From Sodiomyces alkalinus F11 (lineage: Eukaryota; Ascomycota; Sordariomycetes; Glomerellales; Plectosphaerellaceae), in assembly GCF_003711515.1 (NCBI RefSeq), contig NW_021167086.1, forward strand, positions 1,898,289-1,962,288: a DNA stretch of 64,000 bases. Direction: 5' to 3'. The notes beneath the pieces are model-generated. The model was not told the origin of the DNA and made no database searches. It was given only the letters and a program-made list of their open reading frames with translations. The translations under genes and the position numbers were made by a program. Of this stretch, positions 35,978 through 47,249 are shown one piece after another; within the stretch, counting starts at the first letter, position 1, and each line of letters starts with the position of its first letter.

Positions 35978-37064
35978 ACCCGGTAGAACCTTAACCTAGT
36001 AACCCCCCCCGGAACTATTATATAGTACTGCCTAGGCCGGTATACTAGTATTATTAACTTTATATAGGCGATATAAGGGCTTCGCTACGATTTTAGCGGC
36101 CCTAATAAGACCGTTATAGGGTCGGACTACTACTTATAGATAGCCTAAATCTATATAAAGATAGGGGCGAGTACCGCGATATTACTATTACGGGACATAG
36201 TTAAGCCCTATGAGGTCTAGAAGGACTTTAACCCCTAATAGGTCCCTTAGCTAACCGCTATATAACTATAGTAGACCGGCGTTTTTATAATACTAGGAGA
36301 TATTAACTTAGTATTAAATAACCTAATTAAGGACCTCTTAATACTAGCCGATATAGCCGTACCGCGCCGCTACGGGGGTATCCTTAAACTCCTACCTACC
36401 CCTTAGTAGAACGTAGAGCTAACAGCTCTTACCTAGGAAGCGAGGCGCCTTTACCGTAGATATATATCTAGAAAGTCCCGGAATTAATAGGATAAGTTCT
36501 AGGAAGCGGAGAGGCGCTAAGATAAGGCCGTGGCGGTAGCGAAGCGGCTATACTAATAGTGCCTACTCTACGCGACCGGGAAAAACGATAACCTCCTTTA
36601 GCGACTAAAGAAATAGGTATAGACTAAAGGGGGAGTACCGCTAAACCCCTTATCGATACCGCTACTATGCTAAGACGATAGCGATAACCTAGCTACTATA
36701 TATATATAAAAAGCCGAAGTCCTTAACCGGAAGTTTTTCCTACCCTCCCTCCTTACCGCTTTTCGGCCCTTAGATATAGAATTCCCCCCTAGATAGGATA
36801 TCCGCTATAATATTACCGTAAAGGATATATAGGGGCGCCTTAAGAAGACTAAACCCTAGGCGGTACTAGGGCTTAATAGACTTTTAGCAGGGCTCCTAAA
36901 AATATATAGACCCCCCTTATACTAAAGACTAAGTGTTATTTTTATAGTATACTTTAAAGTAGGCTATTACTCGAAAAGGTGCCGTTATGCTATTATAGTA
37001 GTCTTTAAGAAGGAAGGTTAGCTACCGGCGGACTATAAGATAGTAAAGGGCTAGCGACCGATAT

Positions 37065-37427
37065 TAATATACCCTGACTAGGTATATCCCTGGCCAGCCA
37101 GTACTGTAAGACCTATAAGCTAGGCTTTTCTCGAGGGGTAACCTTTACTATAAAATATAAGGTATAATAAAAATATCTTCTCTAAACTAAGGGGGCGCGC
37201 GCCCCCGGGACTTAAGTATCCACGGGGAAACCCCGTAGAATCCTCGGCTTCTACATATAGAAACCCGGGGGATTCCCCGGTATTCACTAATTATACCCTA
37301 GGGAAGCTATAGTATACCCTAAAGGTACTTATAGTTTATCCCGTGGGTGCTATAGTATAAGCTATAGTACGCCCGTGGTACGCCCGTGGTACGCCTTAGT
37401 ATTCCTGGTAGAATTTAGGGCGTATTA
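37065..37427 (-). repeat. Left LTR of the pol-less element
   Basis: 363 bp, nearly identical to 41958-42313. It contains the short duplicated word CGCCCGTGGTA (about 37370-37391), present once in the other LTR, which accounts for most of the length difference. A GGGGGCGCGCGCCCCC palindrome lies inside. Confidence 0.9.
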
Positions 37428-37859
37428 TATACCCCGGGCGGAGAAGCCCTGCGTCCCACAGGCTTTCCCCCGGTAACTACAATAGCCTTACTTAAGGCGT
37501 GTCGCGGTTATACTAGTAAGCCGCGGTATAGTTAAAGATAATAAATAGAAAAGAAGAAGGAAAATATTCTTACGCGGCAGTGCCTTAATAGCGACCGCCG
37601 CCGTTACTACCTACTACTTATCTAGGCGAAGAGAAAAGATAAGAGAACTAAATAAAATTATACCGACGCCGCGGCGCTCTTTCCCACGGTATTCCTTAGT
37701 AAAGCTAAGGCGAGTAAATAAGCAGATAGAAGGAAAAGATTTTTACCGTTTCCCTATTATATTTTACCGTATTCCCTAATAAAGCCTTAGCGGCCCTAGT
37801 GCCTATTATACCTAACCACGAAGTTATTTTAGTATAGTAAGCTTATTATTATCGTTAGC

Positions 37860-39440
37860 GGACTACGGTATAGCTATTAGGATACCCTATTAATCTAATA
37901 GTAGGTTTAGCGCTAGTGCCGTTTTATCTAAGGTAAGCTCTACGGCGCGTGCCTTTAGTTCGGCTCGATCGCTAACGTAGGTCTTATCCAGGTTTACCGC
38001 TAAGCGGTCCGCCTAAATAGCCTATAGCGTAATATAGTACCAAATAATAGCGATAGCTTTACCCGGGTTAGCGGTTAATATATTTACTAGGGTATTACGG
38101 CGTATATTAGTAAACTAACTATTAAGGGTAAAGGGGGCGATAGCGATTATATAACTTATACGCTATATCGTTAGTAGTAATAGTAGATCTATAGCATTCT
38201 AGACGTTATTCTTAACGGCGCCGTCCTTAAGCGTGGTCAGCACGAATTTAGTTGCTAGGACGGGTAGAGCGACCGCGTAGCCTCGTTAGCGGATAATAGT
38301 AATAGTCTAATTATCCTTAGCCCACGACTCTTTAACGGGCTTAATACCTATAACGCGTAGGCGGCTAGCTATATTCTTAATAATATCGCGTAATGCCTTA
38401 TCTATATCTATTATACTAATTACCCGTTTAGCTAGGGGCTCTCCCGTAGTATCGGATCATACGGCGCGCTTCTGCATTAGCGTAAGCGTGGGCTTTTCTC
38501 CCGTGCGTATTATAGCCAGGAATTCTTCGACGGACGGTATAACCCTAGCTAATTCCTTGCCCTTTTCCGTGGGGAGGCTATAAAGAAACGTACGAATAAG
38601 CTTATTAGTTATATTAGCTTACTTTATATACTAGTCTATATTCTTCATAAGATCCATGTATATTATAGTTCCTTAGGCTTTTATTATAACTATATTATAG
38701 ACTGCCTTAGAAAGATATATATAGTCCCGGATATACTATAGTATAAACTCTAGAACTATCAACGTGGCTAACTTCTTTAGGGTCTTAACCTAGGAAGTAT
38801 TAGCGGACGATAAATTGGCTATAGTATTCGCGATCTTTACTTTAGCCTTAAGATCCATAAACGCGGTTATCCGGCTAAAGCCGACGCTAGGGGAGTCCGT
38901 GTTAGTAAAGCGGGTTAACTAGGGCGTTTTTATATATTTTCCCATATAGTTACGGGGGGTATCGGCGTCTTATACTATAATATAGTGCTTAAACGGGGTT
39001 TAGGGGCGGTTTTATAATATAAGCTTAGGGTTTTCCTCTAGCAGGAACTCGGGCTAGGGGATTTAGCTTACGATATTCTTTACTTTTTCCTTAATGATTA
39101 TCTAGTAAAGCTTAGGGTATTCCTCGGGTATAAATACGGTTTAGTCGAGATTATAAGTTTTAGGGTAATCGTATCCTAACCTTTCTACGTACCTATGGAA
39201 CTCGGCGATCTTAGCTTCATAGCTAGTCTTTTAGAGTACGAACCTAATACCTAGCGCCGATAATTCGTTTTCTAGCCGTTCTTCGCCGCTATAAAGTATA
39301 ATAGCCCTAAAGTAACCGTTTTTAGTAAACCCGGAGCTAAGCTTCTTAGGGTTTTTAAAGGCTTTATCGAATATCTCCCTATATTCCACGTCCTTAGAGG
39401 GTTAGTACGATAAAGGGATCTTAACTACAAAGTATATTCG
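37860..39440 (-). pseudogene. Single protein of the pol-less LTR element, unknown (Gag position)
   Basis: A minus-strand frame reads for about 520 codons with only RIP-type stops. Segments include LISRIYFVVKIPLSY at the start, FDKAFKNPKKLSSGFTKNGY, EFHRYVERLGYDYPKTYNLD, IRTFLYSLPTEKGKELARVI followed by PSVEEFLAIIRTGEKPTLTL, and DRAELKARAVELTLDKTALA near its end. No zinc knuckle, protease, RT or integrase motif is visible. By position it could be a Gag, but it does not resemble copia or gypsy Gag to me. A captured host gene is equally possible. Confidence 0.5.
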
Positions 39441-41957
39441 TGATATAAGGAGCTTAGGTATATACCTGCGTGTATAGAGAATAGAGGGGGAAACGATTAA
39501 TAGAAAATAGGTATACGTTCTAGAGACGACGAAATTATAAGTAGGAAACTATAGGAATAATAGTGAATCATTAGAGAATAATAGAGAACTATATTAGCGA
39601 TATAAATAATCGCGTTAGTAATAAGTAGGAAAAGAAGGGGAACGGAAGCTAATACTATAGAAGCGATAATATTTTTCCTAGCGCCGCTTAGAGCGGCGTG
39701 GTAACCGTGGTCGTTACGGCGGCTAATAGAAGGTATATATAGGTTATAGTCCTTTTATTCTTACCGTTCCCTAGGGTTCCCTAGCATTCCCTAGCATTCC
39801 TAGAAATTACCTAGGGCGGCGATAATGTTTATCTTATATCGTATCGCCGGCGTGCCTCGTAATACTTTAATCTTCTAGTTCCGTCGCGTGCCTACTAGCT
39901 CTTTAACGTCTCGCGGTTCTTTATCCCTTATAGTCGTAGTATACTCGCAATCTCTACTTTCTTTAAGGCTATCGTTAGATTAACTAAAGTCTTTTATCTC
40001 TTTTTAAAGGAGTCGTTTAGCCTTTATAGCTTTTTCTGGTATCTATACTTAATTAACTCCTACGCCTCTATAGCTTTTTCCGGTATCCGCTTAGTTATAA
40101 ACTAATATCCCTAAGTATTTACCCCGGGCGGCGTAAGCCCTATATCCCGCGGGCGTCCTTTAGCGGCGATAGGGAAGGTAGCGCCGTATAGTGATTACTT
40201 AGTAACCGTGGGCGGTGATAGTGTTTATAATAGAAAGGGAAGAAGGGAAAGAAAAGAAGGGAAGGAATAAAGGGAAAGGATAATAGGGAAAGGAAAGGAG
40301 TATACGTTATAAAACGACGGAGATACGTTTAGGGGAGGCGGTAAACCACGATATAAACGACTACGTAGCGGTATACCACGGGCGGATATAAGGAATTAAT
40401 AGTAAACCGCGATACTTATATAGGTTATACTATAAGTCGCCGGTAATATAAACTACTAGTAAACTATAGTCCTTATCTATAAAACCTCTAGGTTCTTAGC
40501 GAGGAATATACTAATAGAGATCTCTGCCGTTTAGTTCTTCCGTTTTAACCGGCCGTTTAGCTATCCGGGGTGCTATAGTATTCCACGGCGTTATTCCGAA
40601 GTCCGAGATAGGGTCCTAGTCGGAAATAATAGATATAGTAGTATACGTGCTATAGCCCGTAGATAATAGTAGTCTTAGTAAACTTATCGGTCGCGGTTAA
40701 AGGCGAGTCTATCGTAGGGAAGGTCTCCCTCTAATAGAGAGGATAACCGAGGGGCCTCGGGTAAATCCGATAAAGGCTAGGATATACCCCCTAAGCCTTA
40801 GGATATATAGCCTCTCGCACGGATACGAGTTCTACGCTTTTCCTTTTAGGGTTACTACGCCGCTAGCCTCGGACATTCTCGACACGTTTAGCTAGTCGGA
40901 TAAAGGCGAGCCGCAGGAAAACGTTCTCCGCGAAGTACGGGTAAAGGGAAGCTTACGGTAAGGGGAGGTCGGCTCCCCTTATGCTCCGTGGGAAAAAGAA
41001 GAGAAAAACTCAAAATAGGGGGGGGAACATCGAGTGGCTTAGTGCTACGGTGAAAGTAGGGGAATTATCGGAAGGTATTAGAGCTCGGGATCGATCCACG
41101 GTGAATGCTAGTATAGGTTAGTATAGGCGCTATTCCTACGCTTAGCTAGTAACCGTGGATTCCCTAGTATACTCCACGGAAAAGAGGAAAGGGGGGGGAA
41201 AGGATTATCGAGTGGCTCGGTGCCACGGTAGGAAAAAAAGGGGGGGGAAGGTTAGTGCGCCCCGTGGTTCTTTCGGGAGCTCGGGTTCCACGGAGGACGC
41301 TAGTATACAGGATAGTAGTCGTTATCCTACGCCCTTAGCGATTATTAGAACGGTTATCGCTAGCGATTATTAGGAAGATTAGTATTATATTAGAGCTAGG
41401 GATCTATAGTAGGTGCTGGTGCAGGTTAGTATAGACGCTATTCCTACGCCTAACTAGCGACCGTGGATTCCCTAGTATACTCCACGGGAAAAGGGGGGAA
41501 ATTATCGAGAGGTATTAGAGCTCGGGATTGATCCACGGTGGATACTAGTATATAGGTTAGTATAGTCGCTATCCTGCGCCTTAGCTAGCGACCGTGGATT
41601 CCTCGTGCTCTATGCCTAGACCCAGTAAAGAGGAGGCGATTAGGGGGTTAGCGCCCCGTGGTTTTCTGTCGGGGCTCGGGTTCCACGGCTAGTATAGGCT
41701 AGTATAGTCGCTATTCCTGCGCTTAACGGTGGTTCCCTTTACTACTCCATGCCTAAACCCATTAAAGGGGAGCCATCTTCGCCTAGCGCGCCTTATATCT
41801 ATTTAGTCTTAGTATACGAAGTTCGCGCCTTTAAGAGCGGCTACGCTTAGCACGCTAGCGTTCGCTAGTAAACCACGTGTCTATTTAGTCTTAGTATACG
41901 CAGTTCGCGCTAGGCGGCGGTACGCGAACCTTACCTAAAAGCTTAGTTACTACTATT
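39441..41957. repeat. Repeat-rich internal segment of the pol-less LTR element
   Basis: It holds a purine-only-like tract (about 40230-40300, GGGAAAGAAAAGAAGGGAAG pattern), short CCCTAGCATT duplications near 39770-39805, and at 41030-41760 an array of imperfect units. Each unit contains ACCGTGGATTCCCTAGTATACTCCACGG, a GGGGGGGAAA run, GAGCTCGGGWTYSATCCACGG and GCTAGTATA. Copies of the first word lie at about 41151, 41459, 41590 and 41723. No gene is recognised; the open plus stretch at 41155-41373 lies inside the array. Confidence 0.65.
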
Positions 41958-42313
41958 TAATATACCCTGACTAGGTATATCCCTGGCCAGCTAGTAAGTA
42001 CTATAGGACCTATAAGCCAGGCTTTTCTCGAGGGGTAACCTTTACTATAAAATATAAGGTGTAATAAAGATATCTTCTCTAAACTAAGGGGGCGCGCGCC
42101 CCGGGGACTTAAGTATCCACGGGGAAACCCCGTGGAATCCTCGGCTTCTACGTATAGGAACCCGGGGGATTCCCCGGTATTCACTAATTATACCCTAGGG
42201 AAGCTATAGTATGCCCTAAAGGTACCTATAGTATACCCCGTGGGTGCTATAGTATAAGCTATAGTACTCCCGTGGTACGCCCTAGTATTCCCGGTGGAAT
42301 CTAGGGCGTATTA
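41958..42313 (-). repeat. Right LTR of the pol-less element
   Basis: 356 bp, TAATATACCC...GGGCGTATTA. It is followed by GATAT and then LINE B sequence. The open minus-strand stretch at 41957-42184 is an artefact within it. Confidence 0.9.
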
Positions 42314-45300
42314 GATATTACTCCTTAGTATAATAGGTAAAGTCCTGAAGGGAATACTAGCTGACCGTATCGCCGCTATAGCGGAGGAGTATCGGCTTCT
42401 CCTAAAGGGATAGATAGGTAACCCGGCCGGGCGGAATATAAAGATAGTAGTATACAAAGTCACGGAGGCTATAAGGGTAAGCTAGGCTTATAGCGGTATT
42501 ATTTTAATACTCTAACTAGATATTAAAAACGCCTTTAATACTATCCCTTACCCTTACCTCCTTAAAGTAGTTAAAAGGAAAGGCTTCCCCTAATAGCTTA
42601 TTACCCTAATCTATAGCTTCCTCTATAACTATATAGCTTAGCTACTACTTAATAGCGAAACGGCCCCCCTATAATACCTTTATAGGGGGGAGCTATAAGG
42701 CTCCCCGATCTCTTTTATCCTCTTTATTCTCTATATCTTTACCTTTTACGAGGGGCTAGAAAGGGTCCTTATAATAATAGTAGTAGGTTTTATAAATAAC
42801 ACGAATATTATCGCTTTTAGTAGAATAAAGGTATAAACACGGTACCGCCTTACCGCCACGTAGCGAACTTACTTAGACTAGGAGATAGCGAGCGGATTAT
42901 AGTTCGAACTAGTTAAGTATATCTATATCCCCTTTTTAAGATTACGCTAACCCTCCTTTACCCCGCTCCCCCTTAGCGTTATTTCGGTACCGGTAACAGA
43001 GGCGATAAGGCTCCTAGACGTCTAGCTTAATAGGAAACTCGACTTCCGGCGGCACGCTAAGAAGGTAAAAAGCTAACTAGCCACGTAAATATACGCCCTC
43101 TTAAGGCTTATTATAATAGCGTAGGGGTATAGCTTTATAGATATAAGAAGACTATACCTCGTAGTAATAGGACTAGTAATTACCTATTACGCCTTAACCG
43201 TTTATAAGATAAGGGCCGGCCCTTAATATAGCCCTATAGCGGTATTTATAGCGGTATAAAACCGTTACCTCTAATTAGTCGCCGGAGCCTATAAGGCTAC
43301 ACCGGTTAGGGTCCTCGAAAAAAAGACCTTTATCCCCCCCTTAACCTATACCTCTTAAGCCTAAGCGCCCGAAGGATCCTCCGGATATAAGAAGATAGGA
43401 CCGAAGATAAGATATTAGCCGGAGTATACGCCGTGGTAAGAGCCTTCGTAATACCGAATCGGTATTATAGGACCCGCGCCGCCCTCGCGTGCATGGTATA
43501 GCTTACCACCTTAATAACCTAGGCCGGAACCACGCCCCCGAGAAAGGCCCTTATAAGGGAATAAGGTTAAGCCTAGGCGGGAGTATAGCGGCCCTATACC
43601 TACGCTATAATAGCGCTAAACCGCCCCCTAATATAACGCTCCCTCCGGAAATATAGAGGACTCCTTAAGTTATAAAGGTTTATACTTACCTAGATTAAAT
43701 TAGAAAAACTAGGCCTATAAGCCTTCTTAGCTAAAGCGAGGGTGCCGGGAATCCTAATAACACGGTGTCTTTACGGTAATAGGGGGGTAAATATAGCGGA
43801 GTATATAGTGCTTTAATACTAGGATATAACCAAGGAAAAGCGTAAGGAGCTTTTCGGTGCTATAAGGAGACCACTTATAACTAGAGGCGATCTACACGAT
43901 ATATTAGACTATAATATAGAAGCCGGGGCGATAGCTAAGTAGTTCTTATAACGGAAGAGGCTTAACGATTTCCGTGTCGCCTTTAAAGTTATAGAAGCCT
44001 ATAAGAGCATGGCGGTACCGTAGCAGGGAAGAAGTAATATAATAGTCCGGTTTAGTATTAAATAAGGGCCCTATAAGCCGGGACCCTAGCAGTATTAAAG
44101 CGTTATCGGCCGAAGCCCCTTTTACTCCTTATTAGTAGTATTACCCCTTTTAGAGGCGTTTACGCTACTCTTAATATACTTAAGGCCCTAGAATTAGTTA
44201 GCTATACTATTACCGCGGAGGCGCCATAGCGATATCGAAAAGGGACTACGTATATCATAGTCTATTACAATACCTATTATACCATTTAGACGACGGGTAT
44301 AGCGGAGTAAATTCTATAAAACCGCCTTTACTAATAAGGTGCCGCCACGGCTATAACCGGAAGGTAGCGCCTAAGCGACGGCCCGTCTAAAGGACGAAGC
44401 CGCTATCTTTAAACGCTCCTTAGCTTATAGGCTATTAATAAGGCGTTACCGTGATATCGAAGGGAGACTACCTACCGTAATAACACCACTATTACTAGTA
44501 GCCTTTACTAATAGGTAAAGACTATATATATCTATAAAACGTTATTAATGCTTTTTAGTAGCGGGGGGGATTTATCGATTAGTTAGATTACCTTAATATA
44601 CCGGCGGTACCCTATCGGTATAGAGACGATTTATATCCTTATATAGGCCATAACTATTAGCGTACTAAAAGCACGCTATACCGGTGCCTATAGTGTTAGC
44701 GTAGGCTTTAATACTATCTAGATAGATTTTTAGACGCTTACTATAATATAAGTAACTACTATATATTAGCCGCCACGATCCTATTTCGGTATTATTAGGG
44801 AATATATACGGTATACTACGAATAGTGCCTTATTTATAACGGTAGTTATTACTATTAGGAGAAAGTATTTATAGCTATTATTATGCTATTACCACAGTAT
44901 TACTACAATATCGGGATACTTATATTAAGACGATACTTAAGTTTAATATTAAAATAGTTATTACTATTACTATTATACTCCCTAGTTAACCCTACGCCAC
45001 TATAATACTACCCACGAACTATAGACTATATACTAACTAGAATTAGATACGAAAATTATAAATTAAGTATAGAGAACTAGATATTATTACTAGTTAGTAT
45101 AACGCTATAATAGTAGGCCTATAAGACCGTAGGCGGGAATGTAATAAGGAATACCTATAACGAACTCTATAGCGTTATAGGAAGGAAAAGAGGAACAAAA
45201 GGAGGACCTTACCCTATATTAACTATCTACTATTCTTTACGGGTATAGGCGGAGCCTTACCCTCCCTGCCTACTACCGGATATAGCAGGTCCCCCCCCCC

Positions 45301-45732
45301 CCCCCTAAGGGAGGCAGGAATGCCTGCCCTACCTTTTGTCTTTATTAATTAAATAGAATGAATAATAGGTATAATCCCCGGGGATATAGGGAGGCCGGAG
45401 ATAGCGTGCCGCGGTCGTTACACGGCGGAGACGCCGTGGTACCTTTTCGGCCCCTACCCCCGTATTAATAACCGGCCTAGGCTAACCCGAACTATAGCCT
45501 ACTACACTTCCCGTTAGCTATTAGCCTAAAGGTATAATCCAGATATATAGAAGGGACGAACCGGGGCTATATCGGCCCTGTAGCGGCACTACTCTAACTA
45601 AGGATAAGTATAGAGGTTTTCCCTAGGATCCAGGGTTTTCCCCTTTATAGCTACCCGAGAAGGACTATATAGTCTAAACTAGGCTCCTATAGATTAGATA
45701 GGATACCGGAGTAAGAATAATAAATAAATAAA

Positions 45733-45800
<68 letters not shown>

Positions 45801-45801
<1 letters not shown>

Positions 45802-46264
45802 ACGCTAAGAAACGCTAAATTCCTTATACCCTAAGGCAAAGAGAATAGGTAGTAGAAGTGCTATCGCGGTTAATAGTTATTAATTAATCTAGATAGTATT
45901 AATTTAATAAGATTAAGCTCAATTACTAATAATCTAGAGGTGGTTAAATAATAGGTGGTGTGGTGAAGAGCGTGACCGAATACTGGATTTTGATTAGTTC
46001 GAAATATAGGTCCGAGGGGAACTATAGTCGGAATATCCAGTCTTATCAATTTACCCTTTAATCTTCCCCTTACTTTTAACCGGATTTTAACGGTTCCGGT
46101 TACACTGTATCTGAAATATAGGACGGGTAAACACCTTTTAGGAAAGATTACGGCGCCCGGACGTTTTACTATTAAGCCCTGAAATATGGATCCATGATAA
46201 TATAAGTCCCCTTACCTGCGAACTCCCTATTTTATAATACTAAAATAAGGTCTGGCAAGGACTA
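45801..46264. other. Flank between LINE B and the MULE, with dispersed-repeat pieces
   Basis: RIPed DNA. A word of the type TTCGAAATATAGG / CTGAAATATAGG / CTGAAATATGG recurs near 46000, 46110 and 46180. The 52-bp stretch 46141-46192 matches 61109-61160 in the same orientation (46 of 52 positions by eye), and 46089-46113 matches 3590-3615. It is probably an old short element. No gene is seen. Confidence 0.5.
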
Positions 46265-46544
46265 GGCATATACCGTTATATACTATTATATTTAACCACC
46301 CTTAATTACCTGCCTACCTTATACTATAGACTTTAACCAGTCTACCTAATCTATAACTATTACCACCACTACTACCGCCTATAATAGAATAACCCTACGG
46401 CCCTACGCCGCCGATTATCACCTACGGCACGGCAGAAAAGGCTTAATAAGCTATTCAGGAATATACCTTCTTAAACGGCTACTCTCTTAGTATTAAAGAA
46501 TAGTATCCGCCCGTCTTTATAGGTAAAAGTCCGATACGAATTAT

Positions 46545-46614
46545 TATTATTATTATTATTTATTAATCTTACTCCGCTATCCTAACTAATCTATAGGAGC
46601 CTTCCTAGGCTATT
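46545..46614 (-). mobile_element. 70-bp LINE stub (LINE G)
   Basis: Only the extreme 3' end of the LINE family (ATT tail, then ATCTTACTCCGCTATCC...) is present. It is flanked by a 14-bp target duplication, CCGATACGAATTAT (46531-46544) and CCGATACCAATTAT (46615-46628). Removing it joins the MULE N-terminal frame. Confidence 0.88.
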
Positions 46615-47249
46615 CCGATACCAATTATATTCCGGTATAGGAAAGGATATTCTGAAAGCGCTCGACTATTCTAAGTCCACGAGACTAAGTGTAGGAAAAC
46701 CTTTATATAGATAACTAACTATACTTTTCGGATTAATATTAAAGAGTAGGGCGGGCGATAGGTTATAGATCCTATTTATAGCCGTGGAAACGATACGGCC
46801 TCTTCCTATAACCACCTATAGGCTAAAGCCTTATCCTTTCTATCTTTTTATAACTTATAGCTCTCTATATTTAGAAGGGATATTATTAATATATAGAATA
46901 CTAGTATTCAGCCCTAGTAGAGTATAATAAGGCTCCGAAACACAGAATCGCTAGAATAAGCACTATTTTAGGGTATTAGTTCGAATATTATAAACTTACT
47001 TACTAAATACCGTAAAGATAAGCTTATTAGCCGTAGCCTATTATAGTAGCTTTACGAGGTAATCCTTCCTCTCTTAGATATCGGAAACCTAGCTAATACC
47101 TACTATTTTTATAGTAATTAGATAACGCGTTAAGTTTTTTCTACTAAGAGCTATAAGATAACCTAGGCCGTGTTAAGTGCCTATTTATCGCGCCGCGATC
47201 TTCTATTAAGTTATTACGTTAATCGTTTAACCTTCTACTATTTAACTAT

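Larger units (their letters stand above)
37065..42313 (-). mobile_element. LTR retroelement without recognisable pol (5.25 kb)
   Basis: LTRs at 37065-37427 (363 bp) and 41958-42313 (356 bp) begin TAATATACCC and end GGGCGTATTA, an inverted terminus whose TG..CA has become TA..TA by RIP. The target duplication GATAT is at 37060-37064 and 42314-42318. Removing the element restores the uninterrupted LINE sequence seen at 53316-53336. The interior has one long minus-strand frame and a repeat-rich 2.5-kb segment, but no integrase or RT motif on either strand. This is the layout of a large non-autonomous (LARD-like) element. Orientation is taken from the coding frame, as no convincing primer-binding site or polypurine tract was found. 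Confidence 0.85.
34719..45800 (+). mobile_element. 5'-truncated LINE (LINE B), interrupted by an LTR element
   Basis: Plus-strand Tad1-like LINE in two pieces, 34719-37064 and 42319-45800. Visible parts: ORF1 zinc knuckles (34845-34960, C-Y-K-Y-L-Y-F-S-Y-K-A-N-G-Y, from C-x2-C-x3-G-H-x4-C); endonuclease GDFSLYYPLW (35786-35818, family GDFN-x-HHP-x-W); RT blocks LDIKNAFNTI (42515-42544) and FINNTNIIAF (42788-42817, from FVDDTN); C-terminal zinc block TRCLYGN...AEYIVL (about 43760-43815). It ends in AATAAATAAATAAA plus (ATT)n at 45720-45800. Similarity to the other LINEs begins near 34719, so the first about 1 kb is missing. Frames are dead by RIP. Confidence 0.85.

Noticed and set aside
41155..41373. 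Plus-strand frame in the pol-less LTR element
   Set aside because: Lies entirely inside the tandem modules, and other modules do not keep the frame.
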